From assembly GCA_965205545.1 (NCBI GenBank), contig OZ242170.1, forward strand, positions 806,001 to 870,000: a DNA stretch of 64,000 nucleotides. The letters are read 5' to 3'. The position numbers and the translations under genes were made by a program. This DNA comes from Bin55 sp965205545 (GTDB lineage Bacteria; Pseudomonadota; Gammaproteobacteria; Pseudomonadales; Azotimanducaceae). This document shows, in pieces, positions 45,453 to 54,492 of the stretch (positions are counted from its first letter, which is position 1; each line of letters opens with the position of its first letter). The notes under the pieces were generated by a model. It did no database searches, was not told where the DNA came from, and was given only the letters and a program-made list of their open reading frames with translations.

Positions 45453-46543
45453 TGCGCAAGAATTTTCAATTTCGGAGTCTCATTGGAGGCTCACTACTTT
45501 GCTTCCTCGCCAACTGCGTTTGGGCCGAGGAGACGTTGACAGTTGTCTCGTTTGGCGGTTCATATGCGAAAGCGTGTGTAGATGGCTACCACAAAGCTTT
45601 CACTGAAGAAACCGGCATCAAGATCAAGCTTGAAGACTACAACGGTGGCTTGGCACAGATACGTGCGCAAGTCGACGCTGGATCGGTCCACTGGGATGTG
45701 GTAGATACCGAAAGCTCGCCGTTGCTGACTGGATGCGACGAAGGACTGTTCGAATACGTTGGAGACTTAGAACTCCCCCCAGCTCCTGACGGGACACCGG
45801 CATCCGAAGACTTTTTCGACGGCCAGATCCAAGACTGTGGCATAGGAACTCTCGTCTTTGCAACCGTTATTGCATACAACCCCGAAAACATCGATGGCGA
45901 GATGCCGACAACACTGCAAGACTTCTTCGATCTAGAGAAATTCCCAGGCAGGCGTGGAATGAGACGTTCTCCAGCATCAAACTTGGAGTTTGCCCTAATG
46001 GGCGACGGCGTTCCCTCGGATGAGGTTTTCGAGCTTCTCTCGACAGAGGAAGGAATGCAACGCGCATTCCGCAAATTGGATAGCATCAAGGACCATGTAA
46101 TCTGGTGGGAGACGGGCGCACAGCCGCCACAGATGCTGGCTGATGGCGAGGTGATTATGTCCACAGCATGGAATGGACGCATATTCAACGCGCAAGTCAT
46201 TGAGGAACAACCGTTCAAGATCATTTGGGATGGACACCTTCGAGATGTCGGCGCGCTTACGATCGTTGCGGGAGCGCCGAATCTCGAGAATGCGAAGAAA
46301 TTCCTGAAGTTCGCCACGAGCACGCGTGCAATGGTCGGCGTCGCTAACCACATTTCGTATGCCCCAATTCGACATTCCGGTCTGCCTCTCGTCGGCAAGC
46401 ACGCCGTTACAGGAGAAGACATGCAGCCTCACATGCCGACCTATCCTGAGAATTCGAAGAATTTTCTGTGGAACGACGTCGAATGGTGGAGTGAACGCGA
46501 AGACGAACTGACGGAGCGTTTCAACGCGTGGCTGTCTCGCTAA
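45452..46543 (+). CDS. potD: Periplasmic substrate-binding protein of PotD type
   Basis: ATG 45452 overlaps the last base of the ATPase stop. The 363-residue protein has a signal peptide (MRKNFQFRSLIGGSLLCFLANCVWA|EE), then the PotD-type start LTVVSFGGSYAKACVDGYHKAFTEETGIKIKLEDYNGG, VHWDVVDTESSPLL, and the second-lobe pattern PTTLQDFFDLEKFPGRRG. The order ATPase, binding protein, permease, permease fits a polyamine/opine importer. The ligand is not defined by sequence. The pattern also suits other cationic amines or iron-chelate binders of family 1. Confidence 0.92.
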   Translation: MRKNFQFRSLIGGSLLCFLANCVWAEETLTVVSFGGSYAKACVDGYHKAFTEETGIKIKLEDYNGGLAQIRAQVDAGSVHWDVVDTESSPLLTGCDEGLFEYVGDLELPPAPDGTPASEDFFDGQIQDCGIGTLVFATVIAYNPENIDGEMPTTLQDFFDLEKFPGRRGMRRSPASNLEFALMGDGVPSDEVFELLSTEEGMQRAFRKLDSIKDHVIWWETGAQPPQMLADGEVIMSTAWNGRIFNAQVIEEQPFKIIWDGHLRDVGALTIVAGAPNLENAKKFLKFATSTRAMVGVANHISYAPIRHSGLPLVGKHAVTGEDMQPHMPTYPENSKNFLWNDVEWWSEREDELTERFNAWLSR

Positions 46544-46611
46544 CCGGATAGCTCCGCTAACTTGAGACGTGTACAGAAAATTCGTTTGCGTCGCCGCGCC
46601 TAGAACACTGT

Positions 46612-47820
46612 ATGGCCAGTACTAGAAGCCAAAACCAGGAGCCTAGCAGGCTCGTACCCATAGGCTTGGCGCTTCCCTTGGTCGCGTTTGTGTTGGTCAC
46701 CTTTGTTATTCCGCTCGGAACGATGGTGGTGCAAAGCGCTTACGACCCTCAAGTCGCTCAGGCATTGCCCAAAACCCTGGATTTGCTCAGTGACTGGGAC
46801 GATACCGCGCTTCCCTCAGCTGATGTCTTCGAAACAATGGCTTCCGAGCTGATTTCCTCCCGGGAAGATCGATCAATTGGAAAGGTTGCCACCCGTGTCA
46901 ACCGCATAAAAAGCGGTAGTCGAAGCGTATTTGCCAAGTCAGCTCGTAGGCTGGAACGCGTCGAGGATGCCGATCTAAAGACAGCCATGATCGAAATTGA
47001 CGATAGGTGGGGAGACATCGAACTGTGGCGTGCAATAAGATCCGCGGGACAGAAATTCACATCCCGCCACTACTTGCGCTCAGTTGATCTTGAGCCTGCG
47101 CGAGATGGTGGAATACAGCAGGTGTCGGAAGACCAAAGAATCTACAACACTTTGTACTTTCGTACCGTATATGTAAGCCTTGCTGTTACTGTCCTTTGCT
47201 TCCTGATTGGCTACCCCATAGCCTACGCCATTGCAAGCGTGTCCGACTCATGGGCAAAGATCCTCCTTGTCGTAGTGTTGGTGCCGTTTTGGACCTCCCT
47301 ACTAGTTCGAACGACCTCATGGCTCGTGCTGCTGCAAAACCAAGGGGTAGTGAACGACGTGTTGGTTTGGATAGGATTGGTAAGCGACGACTCACGTCTT
47401 GCACTTGTTCACAACATGACAGGCACATTGATCGCCATGACGCATGTGTTGCTGCCGTTCATGATTCTCCCCCTCTACGCCGTCATGCGTTCGATCCCAC
47501 CAGACTACATGAGAGCCGCCGCATCGCTTGGAGCAAATCCAATCGAAGGTTTTGCAAAGGTCTATTTCCCTCAGTCTCTGCCAGGTGTCTCAGCCGGTTG
47601 CCTGCTCGTGTTCATACTGTCGCTGGGCTACTACATAACCCCTGCCCTTGTCGGCGGCACGAAGGGCCAACTCATTTCAAACATGATCGCCTACCACATT
47701 CAAACATCGCTGAATTGGGGGCTGGCCGCGGCAATCTCAGTCATTCTTCTAATCGGTGTATTCGTTTGCTACTTCATCTTCGATCGATGGGTAGGCATCG
47801 ACAAGCTCAAGCTAGGGTGA
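46612..47820 (+). CDS. potB: ABC importer permease, PotB type, with large periplasmic insertion
   Basis: This 402-residue permease has an N-terminal span (LALPLVAFVLVTFVIPLGTMV), then a polar, acidic region of about 125 residues (about 45-170, from LLSDWDDTALPSADVF to QVSEDQRIYNTLYF) before the remaining five spans. The EAA loop is AAASLGANPIEGFAKVYFPQSLPGV. PotB is usually about 280 residues; long versions occur in some proteobacterial homologues. The insertion may contact the binding protein. The gene ends overlapping the next permease start (ATGG after GTGA). Confidence 0.9.
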   Translation: MASTRSQNQEPSRLVPIGLALPLVAFVLVTFVIPLGTMVVQSAYDPQVAQALPKTLDLLSDWDDTALPSADVFETMASELISSREDRSIGKVATRVNRIKSGSRSVFAKSARRLERVEDADLKTAMIEIDDRWGDIELWRAIRSAGQKFTSRHYLRSVDLEPARDGGIQQVSEDQRIYNTLYFRTVYVSLAVTVLCFLIGYPIAYAIASVSDSWAKILLVVVLVPFWTSLLVRTTSWLVLLQNQGVVNDVLVWIGLVSDDSRLALVHNMTGTLIAMTHVLLPFMILPLYAVMRSIPPDYMRAAASLGANPIEGFAKVYFPQSLPGVSAGCLLVFILSLGYYITPALVGGTKGQLISNMIAYHIQTSLNWGLAAAISVILLIGVFVCYFIFDRWVGIDKLKLG

Positions 47821-48653
47821 TGGACTACGCTGTTTGGAAAGCTGCAAAGATCGCTTTTATTGTGGTAGTCGCTCTCGGGTTCGGATTTCTCATCTTGCCC
47901 TTGATCGTCATCATTCCACTCAGCTTCAATGCTGAACCCTACTTTACCTTTACTGAAGGCATGCTGCGTTTCGATGGTGAGGCATACTCGTTGCGCTGGT
48001 ATCGCTCAATAATTGAAAATCCCGAGTGGCGGACGGCAATCAGCAATAGCTTCCTGATTGGCGTCTGCGCAACATTTATCGCGACGGTTCTTGGAACGCT
48101 AGCCGCGATGGGATTGAATCATCCAAAGTGCCCAATGCGCGACGCAATTTCCGCACTTCTGATTTCACCTATGGTGACTCCGGTAATCATCGTGGCAGTT
48201 GGCGTGTTTTTCTTCTACTCATCGCTGGGGTTGGGCCAGACACATCTTGGTTTAATTCTTGCCCACGCCATGCTGGGTGCACCGTTCGTGGTTATCACGG
48301 TAACGGCAACATTGGCGGGCTTCGATCGCACCCTGCTTCGAGCTGCAGCCAGCTTGGGAGCGAGTCCACTGACGGCGTTTCGACGCGTCCAATTGCCGAT
48401 CATCTCTCCAGGCGTATTCACCGGTGCACTGTTCGCCTTTGCGGCGTCATTTGACGAAGTGGTGATCGTGTTGTTCCTTGGCGGGGTTGATCAACGCACA
48501 ATCCCACGCCAAATGTGGTCGGGTATTCGAGAGGAGATCAGTCCCACGATCCTAGCAATCGCAACTTTGCTGATTGTGTTCGCAATACTCGTGCTTGTTG
48601 CAGTCGAATTGCTGCAACGCAGCAGCAAAACCGCCCAGGCGACGAAGCAATAG
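47820..48653 (+). CDS. potC: ABC importer permease, PotC type
   Basis: ATG 47820 overlaps the last base of the TGA of the preceding permease; an open frame extends upstream but is inside that gene. The 277-residue protein has six predicted spans and the EAA loop RAAASLGASPLTAFRRVQLPIISPGV, near residue 180. It forms the transmembrane pair with the PotB-type subunit. Translational coupling implies balanced synthesis. Confidence 0.93.
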   Translation: MDYAVWKAAKIAFIVVVALGFGFLILPLIVIIPLSFNAEPYFTFTEGMLRFDGEAYSLRWYRSIIENPEWRTAISNSFLIGVCATFIATVLGTLAAMGLNHPKCPMRDAISALLISPMVTPVIIVAVGVFFFYSSLGLGQTHLGLILAHAMLGAPFVVITVTATLAGFDRTLLRAAASLGASPLTAFRRVQLPIISPGVFTGALFAFAASFDEVVIVLFLGGVDQRTIPRQMWSGIREEISPTILAIATLLIVFAILVLVAVELLQRSSKTAQATKQ

Positions 48654-48675
48654 ATTTGTCCAACGAACAGAGATT

Positions 48676-49206
48676 GTGCAACCAGTGAATAAATTCGCTA
48701 GCCCATCAAAACTACGACCGTGGAATTCATTGGCAAATGCGGTTCTGAAGCTGTCTGTTCTGATCCCGGTCCTCGTACTCTTGACGGGTTCGTCAGAAAC
48801 CGACGACGAAGACTTGGAATCAACGGAGGAGCCTGCTGAAAAAGTTGAGCTACAAATCACCATCGCTGATGTGCGCGAGGAAGTGGGAACCATATACATC
48901 GGTGTTTACACGAACGAAGAGACGTGGAAGGATTTGGATCCCACTCACAAGTTGACCGCAAAGCCTGCAAGTCCAAAGACTACAGTGACGATTGAACTGG
49001 AACCAGGGGAATATGCAGTCTCTACCTACCACGATGTCAACGACGACGAGGAATTCAACAGAAAGGGTGTCTTTCGATTGCCGGGTGAACCATTTGCGTT
49101 CTCCAATGATCCCAAAATCCGCATGCGGATACCAAGCTGGAAGCGTGTCAAGTTCAAGGTAGACGTCGAAGAGAAAGAACACACGCTCACTCTCAAACAC
49201 CCATAG
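48676..49206 (+). CDS. DUF2141-like exported protein
   Basis: From GTG 48676 (or GTG 48685) the protein has about 176 residues: a hydrophobic export segment (AVLKLSVLIPVLVLLTG), an acidic linker (DDEDLESTEEPAEK), then a beta-sandwich of about 110 residues. Family-like elements are VGTIYIGVYTNEETW, LEPGEYAVSTYHDVNDDEEF and FRLPGEPFAFSND. DUF2141 proteins are periplasmic or outer-membrane associated with unknown function. The gene starts 22 bp after the importer operon and may be co-transcribed with it. Confidence 0.8.
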   Translation: MQPVNKFASPSKLRPWNSLANAVLKLSVLIPVLVLLTGSSETDDEDLESTEEPAEKVELQITIADVREEVGTIYIGVYTNEETWKDLDPTHKLTAKPASPKTTVTIELEPGEYAVSTYHDVNDDEEFNRKGVFRLPGEPFAFSNDPKIRMRIPSWKRVKFKVDVEEKEHTLTLKHP

Positions 49207-49310
49207 AGACAGGCGTTCCTTCACCGTGTGTAGTTTGCTACCGATTCCGCGAGTTTGGGCGAACTCGCTACAGCGGGAATCAAATCGTAGAGAGGTAGCG
49301 TGTCTTGGTA

Positions 49311-50798
49311 CTAGTTGCCACGGCTGGAGGAAGAGGTGTCTTGGGTTGGCTTAAGCACTCTTCGTACTGGTGCAAAGAGTTGTTCAATGGAAGCTGGTTC
49401 GAGTCCAGCAATTGCGGATTCACGAAGACCCCGTTCCTCAAGCCAAGAGGAATAGCGTTCATCTGACGTAAATCCCTCCCATCGAGCATCACTCTCGAGC
49501 CACCAAACTGGGGGTGTCGTCCATAGTCGTTCAGCACATTCGAGACTTCGGAACGCGCGGTCCAAGTCGCCAACATACAAACCTGCCTCCACCGACTCGT
49601 CGCATGACATCTCTTCTCCGATAGTCTCGAGAACCTCTATAGCTTCATCCATAAATCCCTTTCCCGCGAGATATCTGAAATTGAAACCTGGATCTTCCAA
49701 GGCGGAAGGATCTACTGATTCCACTTCCAATGCATACAACGCGAGGTATCGTTGAACAGTTGGGTTGTCAGGATCGCGCAAGTGGGCAATTCGCAGGGCT
49801 TCTTGCACTTGCTGGTCGTCGCCGCGACGAAAGCGCGAAAATGCCATCGCCAGAGCTGCTTCTCCAGAGCGCGGACGCATCTTGACCCACCGAAACAGCA
49901 ACTGCTCCTCTTCGTCATACCAACCCAACGCGTGATATAGATTGGCCAGCTCCTTGACAGCTTCAGAATTTGGGTATTTGCCAGCCAATGCAGTAGTGGT
50001 CTGCAAGTACTGGGTCAGATCGCCATCGTCGCGATAGGTTTGCTTGGCATGCTCTATCAGGGATGGGTAGTGGTTTGGATTTGCAGCTAGCGCCAGCTCG
50101 ACATATTTTCCTGCGTCGTCAGGAAGCAAGGTCGATAGAAGATTAAGCGCGTAGGGATTGGACTCGACCTGCGGCAATCCAACCAACTGTTGCTGTGCTT
50201 GCGGTCGATTACCCGAATCAGCCAACCATAGTGCTTCCAAATAGCCTTCGAAGTTCTTGGCAAAGTTCGACGCGATGGGAATTTCCCCGACACTGTTGTC
50301 GTATAGCCCCTTCAGCACTCCAGCTGCGGCTTGATCTCGGATCTCCGCGAGCGATTCTTCGGGGTAGTGGTATTGTTCGTCCCAGCGGAGCTTCCAAGCT
50401 AATTGGGTGACGTTCACAACCCGTACAGTTAGGACAAAATTCCCAGGTTGTTCAGCGTCCTCTACAAATTCGCCATCAACAATATGGGTCGCACCAAGTT
50501 CCTCCGTAAAGCCACGAAACCTCTCACCCAACTCGAGAGCCGAGCGGGCTTCATCAAAATCTATGACAGTGAGTTCCCGGCTCAGCGACACAAGCTCTGT
50601 CAGGTGTTTCGGGAACGCGTGAGTCATATGCTTCGGCAGGTACTCGGGCCCGTCGAAAGGCAGCACCGCAACAATTATCTGTTTGGGAATGGCCCGCGGA
50701 AGGATGAGGAAATAGACAACAATCGTCCCCACTACAAGCAGCGTCATGAGAACGACTGCGTAGAAGAATGCGCGAGACCGCGTGTTGTTGCTTGTCAT
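49311..50798 (-). CDS. Membrane-anchored TolB-like/TPR protein
   Basis: This 495-residue protein has one N-terminal membrane span (AFFYAVVLMTLLVVGTIVVYFLIL), then a TolB-N-like domain (IIVAVLPFDG, VIDFDEARSALELGERFRGFTEELGATHIVDGEF, then FVLTVRVVNVTQLAWKLRWDEQY). From about residue 180 it has TPR-like helical repeats (YLEALWLADSGNRPQAQQQL, NLYHALGWYDEEEQLLFRW, ALAMAFSRFRRGDDQQVQEAL, and others). The order recalls CadC/adenylate-cyclase-associated proteins without the DNA-binding domain, so it is probably a periplasmic sensor or scaffold. It is alone and convergent with the DUF2141 gene. Confidence 0.88.
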   Translation of the reverse strand: MTSNNTRSRAFFYAVVLMTLLVVGTIVVYFLILPRAIPKQIIVAVLPFDGPEYLPKHMTHAFPKHLTELVSLSRELTVIDFDEARSALELGERFRGFTEELGATHIVDGEFVEDAEQPGNFVLTVRVVNVTQLAWKLRWDEQYHYPEESLAEIRDQAAAGVLKGLYDNSVGEIPIASNFAKNFEGYLEALWLADSGNRPQAQQQLVGLPQVESNPYALNLLSTLLPDDAGKYVELALAANPNHYPSLIEHAKQTYRDDGDLTQYLQTTTALAGKYPNSEAVKELANLYHALGWYDEEEQLLFRWVKMRPRSGEAALAMAFSRFRRGDDQQVQEALRIAHLRDPDNPTVQRYLALYALEVESVDPSALEDPGFNFRYLAGKGFMDEAIEVLETIGEEMSCDESVEAGLYVGDLDRAFRSLECAERLWTTPPVWWLESDARWEGFTSDERYSSWLEERGLRESAIAGLEPASIEQLFAPVRRVLKPTQDTSSSSRGN

Positions 50799-51185
50799 AT
50801 CTCGCTTATTAAAGATTGCGATTTGGAGCCATGTAGCAGGATTCGCACACTGTAAACACGCGCGAGTTTAATAGCCGCTAGATGTGCTGATGCGTCAGTT
50901 GGCAAATTCAATCCGCACCGCGAGTGCTTTGCTTCGTCATCAGAAAAGAAACTCGTTGAAATTACGGGGTTGTCAAGCTGGTGCAGGCCAGTTGTGGAGC
51001 ACGGAGAATCGACATCAACGACTAAGAAAATTCGAAATCTTCACGAATCGGTCAAGGCTCCGCTAGTTACCCGTGCGTATTGTTCGAGATTGCCCATTGG
51101 GTTAGTATGCCCCCACAGAAACTTGGTCGCCAATCGCCACTGATTGGACCATTCTGCCATTTGGCCAGTAGGAGACAAAGTTACC
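50799..51185. other. Gene-free interval between divergent genes
   Basis: The interval separates the TolB-TPR start (minus) from the HEAT-like gene (plus). No clear promoter or hairpin is visible. An AGGAG at 51170-51174 serves the next gene. Confidence 0.4.
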
Positions 51186-52217
51186 GTGAAAAAAGTTCGT
51201 TGGCTCTGTGTATTGACGTTTTCCATGATGCTTGCGATGCCAAGTGTCGCGCAAGTCCTTGAGGGACCCAGAGGTCCCGTCGAGTTTGTGGGACTAAAGA
51301 AGTGGACCGCGTCCCAATTGTTCGACGCCATAAAGGAACAGGAACCCGATAAGCCATTCCACGCCTGCGCTGCCACGTTGAAGCGCAATCTGGAATTCGC
51401 GGACGCTGCCGCCTTTGGATTCATGAAACAGTTAGAAGACGGTTCAATGTACATGTATACCGTAGTTGTCGGTATCGAGGACGATTTGGGAGTGCAATAT
51501 CGCTCTCCCGGAGAAGAAACCATCGCGATACCTCAATCCTGGCAGGAGTTGCAGACCGCTTTCGACGAGGACTTCGGCACGTTTGCCTCTCTTGTGCAAG
51601 CTCGCTACCAAGCCATTGAAGCTGGCGAGCCGGATAAAGCGGCGATGCTTGCCGAGTATTTCGGTGCGAATTCTGAAACGGCTGATGCAGTTTGGAAACT
51701 AATGGATCGGGAATACGAGGACTCAGATCAAAGTCTAGCACTCGAGGTGCTGGCAAAGGACGGCTCACGGTCAGCGCGAGCTGTTGCAACAATGGTTCTC
51801 GGCTATTTCCCCGATAACGAATCGACTTGGCATGCACTAGTCAATTCATTACTCGACTCTGAAGCTGCTGTTAGAGATGTGGCAGGCAAGGTGCTCAAAG
51901 GCTTGATTCGAACGGGCAAGACGACCCAAGTAAATTGGTCGGAAGCCCAGGAAACACTATTGGCTCTGTTCAGTGGCACGAATCCATGGGCTTTCAACGA
52001 CATTCTTGAGTCCTTGGTGGCCACAGAAGTAGACAACGAATTCGCGCTGAAGTTAGTTCAAGAAAAGCCAGAGTTGCTGATCGCGCATGCAGCGGTAGAG
52101 CACGAAAAGTTTAGAAAGCCGGCCCACGACTTCCTAACGTCGGTGAGCGGTGAAGATTTTGGAAGAGATGTTGAAGCCTGGATGAAGTGGATCACTGCAC
52201 GGGACTCAGATTCCTGA
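51186..52217 (+). CDS. Exported HEAT-like repeat protein
   Basis: I place the start at GTG 51186, 11 bases after AGGAG, because it begins a good signal peptide (MKKVRWLCVLTFSMMLAMPSVAQ|V). That gives 343 residues; the frame is open upstream to 51144. The middle is alpha-helical and acidic. From about residue 180 it shows HEAT-type repeats (LAKDGSRSARAVATMVLGYF, LVNSLLDSEAAVRDVAGKVLKGLI, ALFSGTNPWAFNDILESLVA). It is probably a periplasmic scaffold. There is no catalytic motif. Confidence 0.8.
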   Translation: MKKVRWLCVLTFSMMLAMPSVAQVLEGPRGPVEFVGLKKWTASQLFDAIKEQEPDKPFHACAATLKRNLEFADAAAFGFMKQLEDGSMYMYTVVVGIEDDLGVQYRSPGEETIAIPQSWQELQTAFDEDFGTFASLVQARYQAIEAGEPDKAAMLAEYFGANSETADAVWKLMDREYEDSDQSLALEVLAKDGSRSARAVATMVLGYFPDNESTWHALVNSLLDSEAAVRDVAGKVLKGLIRTGKTTQVNWSEAQETLLALFSGTNPWAFNDILESLVATEVDNEFALKLVQEKPELLIAHAAVEHEKFRKPAHDFLTSVSGEDFGRDVEAWMKWITARDSDS

Positions 52218-52647
52218 TCCTTAGTATGTAGATTTCAACCAGCCTGACTTTAGCGCTTAGCGACAATTGTTGCCTTCACACTTTAAGTCACATTAGAAAA
52301 ATTCAACGTCGCGTTTGCTATAAGCGCGGAATGACTCGTAGCCACGCTCATTTGGCACGATTTGCAGATTGAAAGGAACCTTACTTCAATCGGTGTGTCT
52401 TAATCCGACATCGTTGCTCAGCAATGAACAAATGACTTGACGATTAATCGTCGAGACGTAACATACGCACACCAATACCACTAACGCAAAGGATTTCCGA
52501 TGAAGACCGACCGACCATCAGTTCTTTGCGAAACAGAGAGTCGCTAGACTTTAGCCCGCTGCTCCGACCGTTCTAGGAGCGCCAACCAATCTGTTTCTTC
52601 CTGCTATGCCAGGTGCATAGCGTGAACGTGTCTTGCTTCGATCACTC
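52218..52647. other. Gene-free interval
   Basis: About 430 bp before the ABC exporter operon. No coding frame, clear hairpin or repeat is seen; a promoter for the exporter is likely but not identifiable by eye. Confidence 0.4.
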
Positions 52648-54492
52648 ATGAAACCACCACAACACACAGAACGAAAGCCATCTCGTCCCACCCTATGGTT
52701 TATTACGCGCGGAGAACGTTTGCGCTACGTCGTGGCGACATTAAGTTCGACGATTTCAAGTGTCTGTACGTTAGGTTTACCACTTGTAACCATGTACGCT
52801 CTGGACGTACTTGATCAGCGCGATTTTGGATACGCGAATTCGCTATTGCATTCGATTGCTGATTACTTTGGCCCAGACACACCGTACGCCAGCTATCTCA
52901 TAGTCTCGGCATTTTGCGGAGTTGTGATCGCGTTGCTGGCAAGTGCATTCCAATTCGGTCGCGATCGCCTGTCCGCGCAAGCCTCTGAAGGAATCGCCAG
53001 ACGGCTACGTGAAGTTCTGTTTGATCGCATTCAGCGCGTCAAGGCGTCGTTCTTCGACAGGGAAGAGATTGGCGACTTGGTCCAAAGGTGCACCTCGGAC
53101 GTGGAAACCGTTCGTCGCTACATGCACAGCGATGTCGACGCGTTGGCCCGTGCACTGCTAATCCTTTCAGTAATGTTTCCAGTGCTTTGGTGGCGCAATC
53201 CAACGCTAGCTCTCTACTCGGTAGTCCTCATGCCGGTTGTAGTGCTCGGAGGTATCTACTTCTTCAAAAGCGTCTCTCAGTTGTTCAAGACGACCGATGA
53301 AGCCGAAGGCAAGCTGACGGCAGTGCTTCAAGAGAATCTGACGGGAATTAGGGTCGTCCAAGCCTTCGCACAAGAGGCCAAGGAGTACGAGAGATTTGAG
53401 GACTCCAACAGGGAGTTTCGAGATCGATATATACGTCTTAACGCCTTCGAAGCAGTGTATTGGGGCATCAGCGATTTTGTCTGCATGCTGCAATCTGCGA
53501 TCGTTTTGATTGCCAGCGGCTACTTGGTAATGAACGAAGCACTGACTATTGGTGAACTGGCTCTGTTCACCTCACTGTCGGGCATTGTGATCTGGCGTGT
53601 GCGTCAAATGATCGACGTCGTCGAGCACACAGGGAAGACTTTGGTGTCCCTTCGGCGAATAAACCACATTCTGACGTCCGAGCAAGAACCCGTACAAACT
53701 GTTCCTGAATCCACGTCTATTCGTGGAGAAATCACCTTCGAAAACGTCTCGCTTTCATACGATGGGAATTCCAACCAGCTGGAGAACATTGATCTCTCCA
53801 TTCGAGCCGGAGAAACTATTGGCCTTGTTGGAAGACCAGGTTCGGGCAAATCATCGCTTATCCGAGCCCTGATGCGCTTCTATCCAATTGCAAATGGTCG
53901 AATCCTGTTGGATGGCATCGATATTGAATCGATAGATGTGACGTGGCTGAGAAAACAAATTGGTTGCGTCCTGCAGGAGCCGTTTCTGTTTTCCAAGACG
54001 GTGCGTGAGAACCTGCAGTTTGGAAACTTCGCCGCGAGCGACGATGAATTCAACACAGCCACAAGACTTGCTGCCATACACACAACCATCAATGAGTTCT
54101 CAGCGAAATTCAACACGAAAATTGGTGAGCGCGGCGTGAATCTCTCCGGAGGTCAACGACAACGCATGGCTCTTGCCCGTGCGTTGCTGACTAGGGCGCC
54201 GATATTGGTCTTGGACGACGTCCTTTCGGGAGTAGACACTCGAACCGAGAGCGCTATTCTGCGAAACCTCGCGGACCCCGAGAGACGCGTGACGACCATC
54301 ATAGTTGCGCATCGTCTTACGACTATTCGACAGGTTGACCGCATTGTGGTCATGGATCAGGGAAAGATCGTTCAGGTAGGACCTCACGAAAAGCTGATGA
54401 AGGAGCCAGGCCCCTATCGGGAATTGTGCGACATCCAGAATCTTCTGGACGAGACAATCCAATACGAAACCGAGGTCGCCAGCCATGGCTGA
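52648..54492 (+). CDS. ABC exporter half-transporter A (degenerate catalytic site)
   Basis: ATG 52648 gives 614 residues; a TTG at 52633 would add five. Six membrane spans precede the nucleotide domain. Walker A is GRPGSGKSS near residue 395, the signature is canonical LSGGQRQRMALARAL near 499, and Walker B reads LVLDDVLSG near 521, so the catalytic Glu after Walker B is Asp. The His switch is present (IVAHRLTT). The degenerate Walker B, paired with a partner whose signature is LSAGQ, is the hallmark of heterodimeric exporters. The stop overlaps the next start by 8 bp. Confidence 0.92.
   Translation: MKPPQHTERKPSRPTLWFITRGERLRYVVATLSSTISSVCTLGLPLVTMYALDVLDQRDFGYANSLLHSIADYFGPDTPYASYLIVSAFCGVVIALLASAFQFGRDRLSAQASEGIARRLREVLFDRIQRVKASFFDREEIGDLVQRCTSDVETVRRYMHSDVDALARALLILSVMFPVLWWRNPTLALYSVVLMPVVVLGGIYFFKSVSQLFKTTDEAEGKLTAVLQENLTGIRVVQAFAQEAKEYERFEDSNREFRDRYIRLNAFEAVYWGISDFVCMLQSAIVLIASGYLVMNEALTIGELALFTSLSGIVIWRVRQMIDVVEHTGKTLVSLRRINHILTSEQEPVQTVPESTSIRGEITFENVSLSYDGNSNQLENIDLSIRAGETIGLVGRPGSGKSSLIRALMRFYPIANGRILLDGIDIESIDVTWLRKQIGCVLQEPFLFSKTVRENLQFGNFAASDDEFNTATRLAAIHTTINEFSAKFNTKIGERGVNLSGGQRQRMALARALLTRAPILVLDDVLSGVDTRTESAILRNLADPERRVTTIIVAHRLTTIRQVDRIVVMDQGKIVQVGPHEKLMKEPGPYRELCDIQNLLDETIQYETEVASHG

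Noticed and set aside
47196..47819. Upstream extension of the second importer permease
   Set aside because: The extension lies inside the first permease gene and its Arg/His/Cys-rich translation is unlike a permease; ATG 47820 overlapping the TGA is the natural start.
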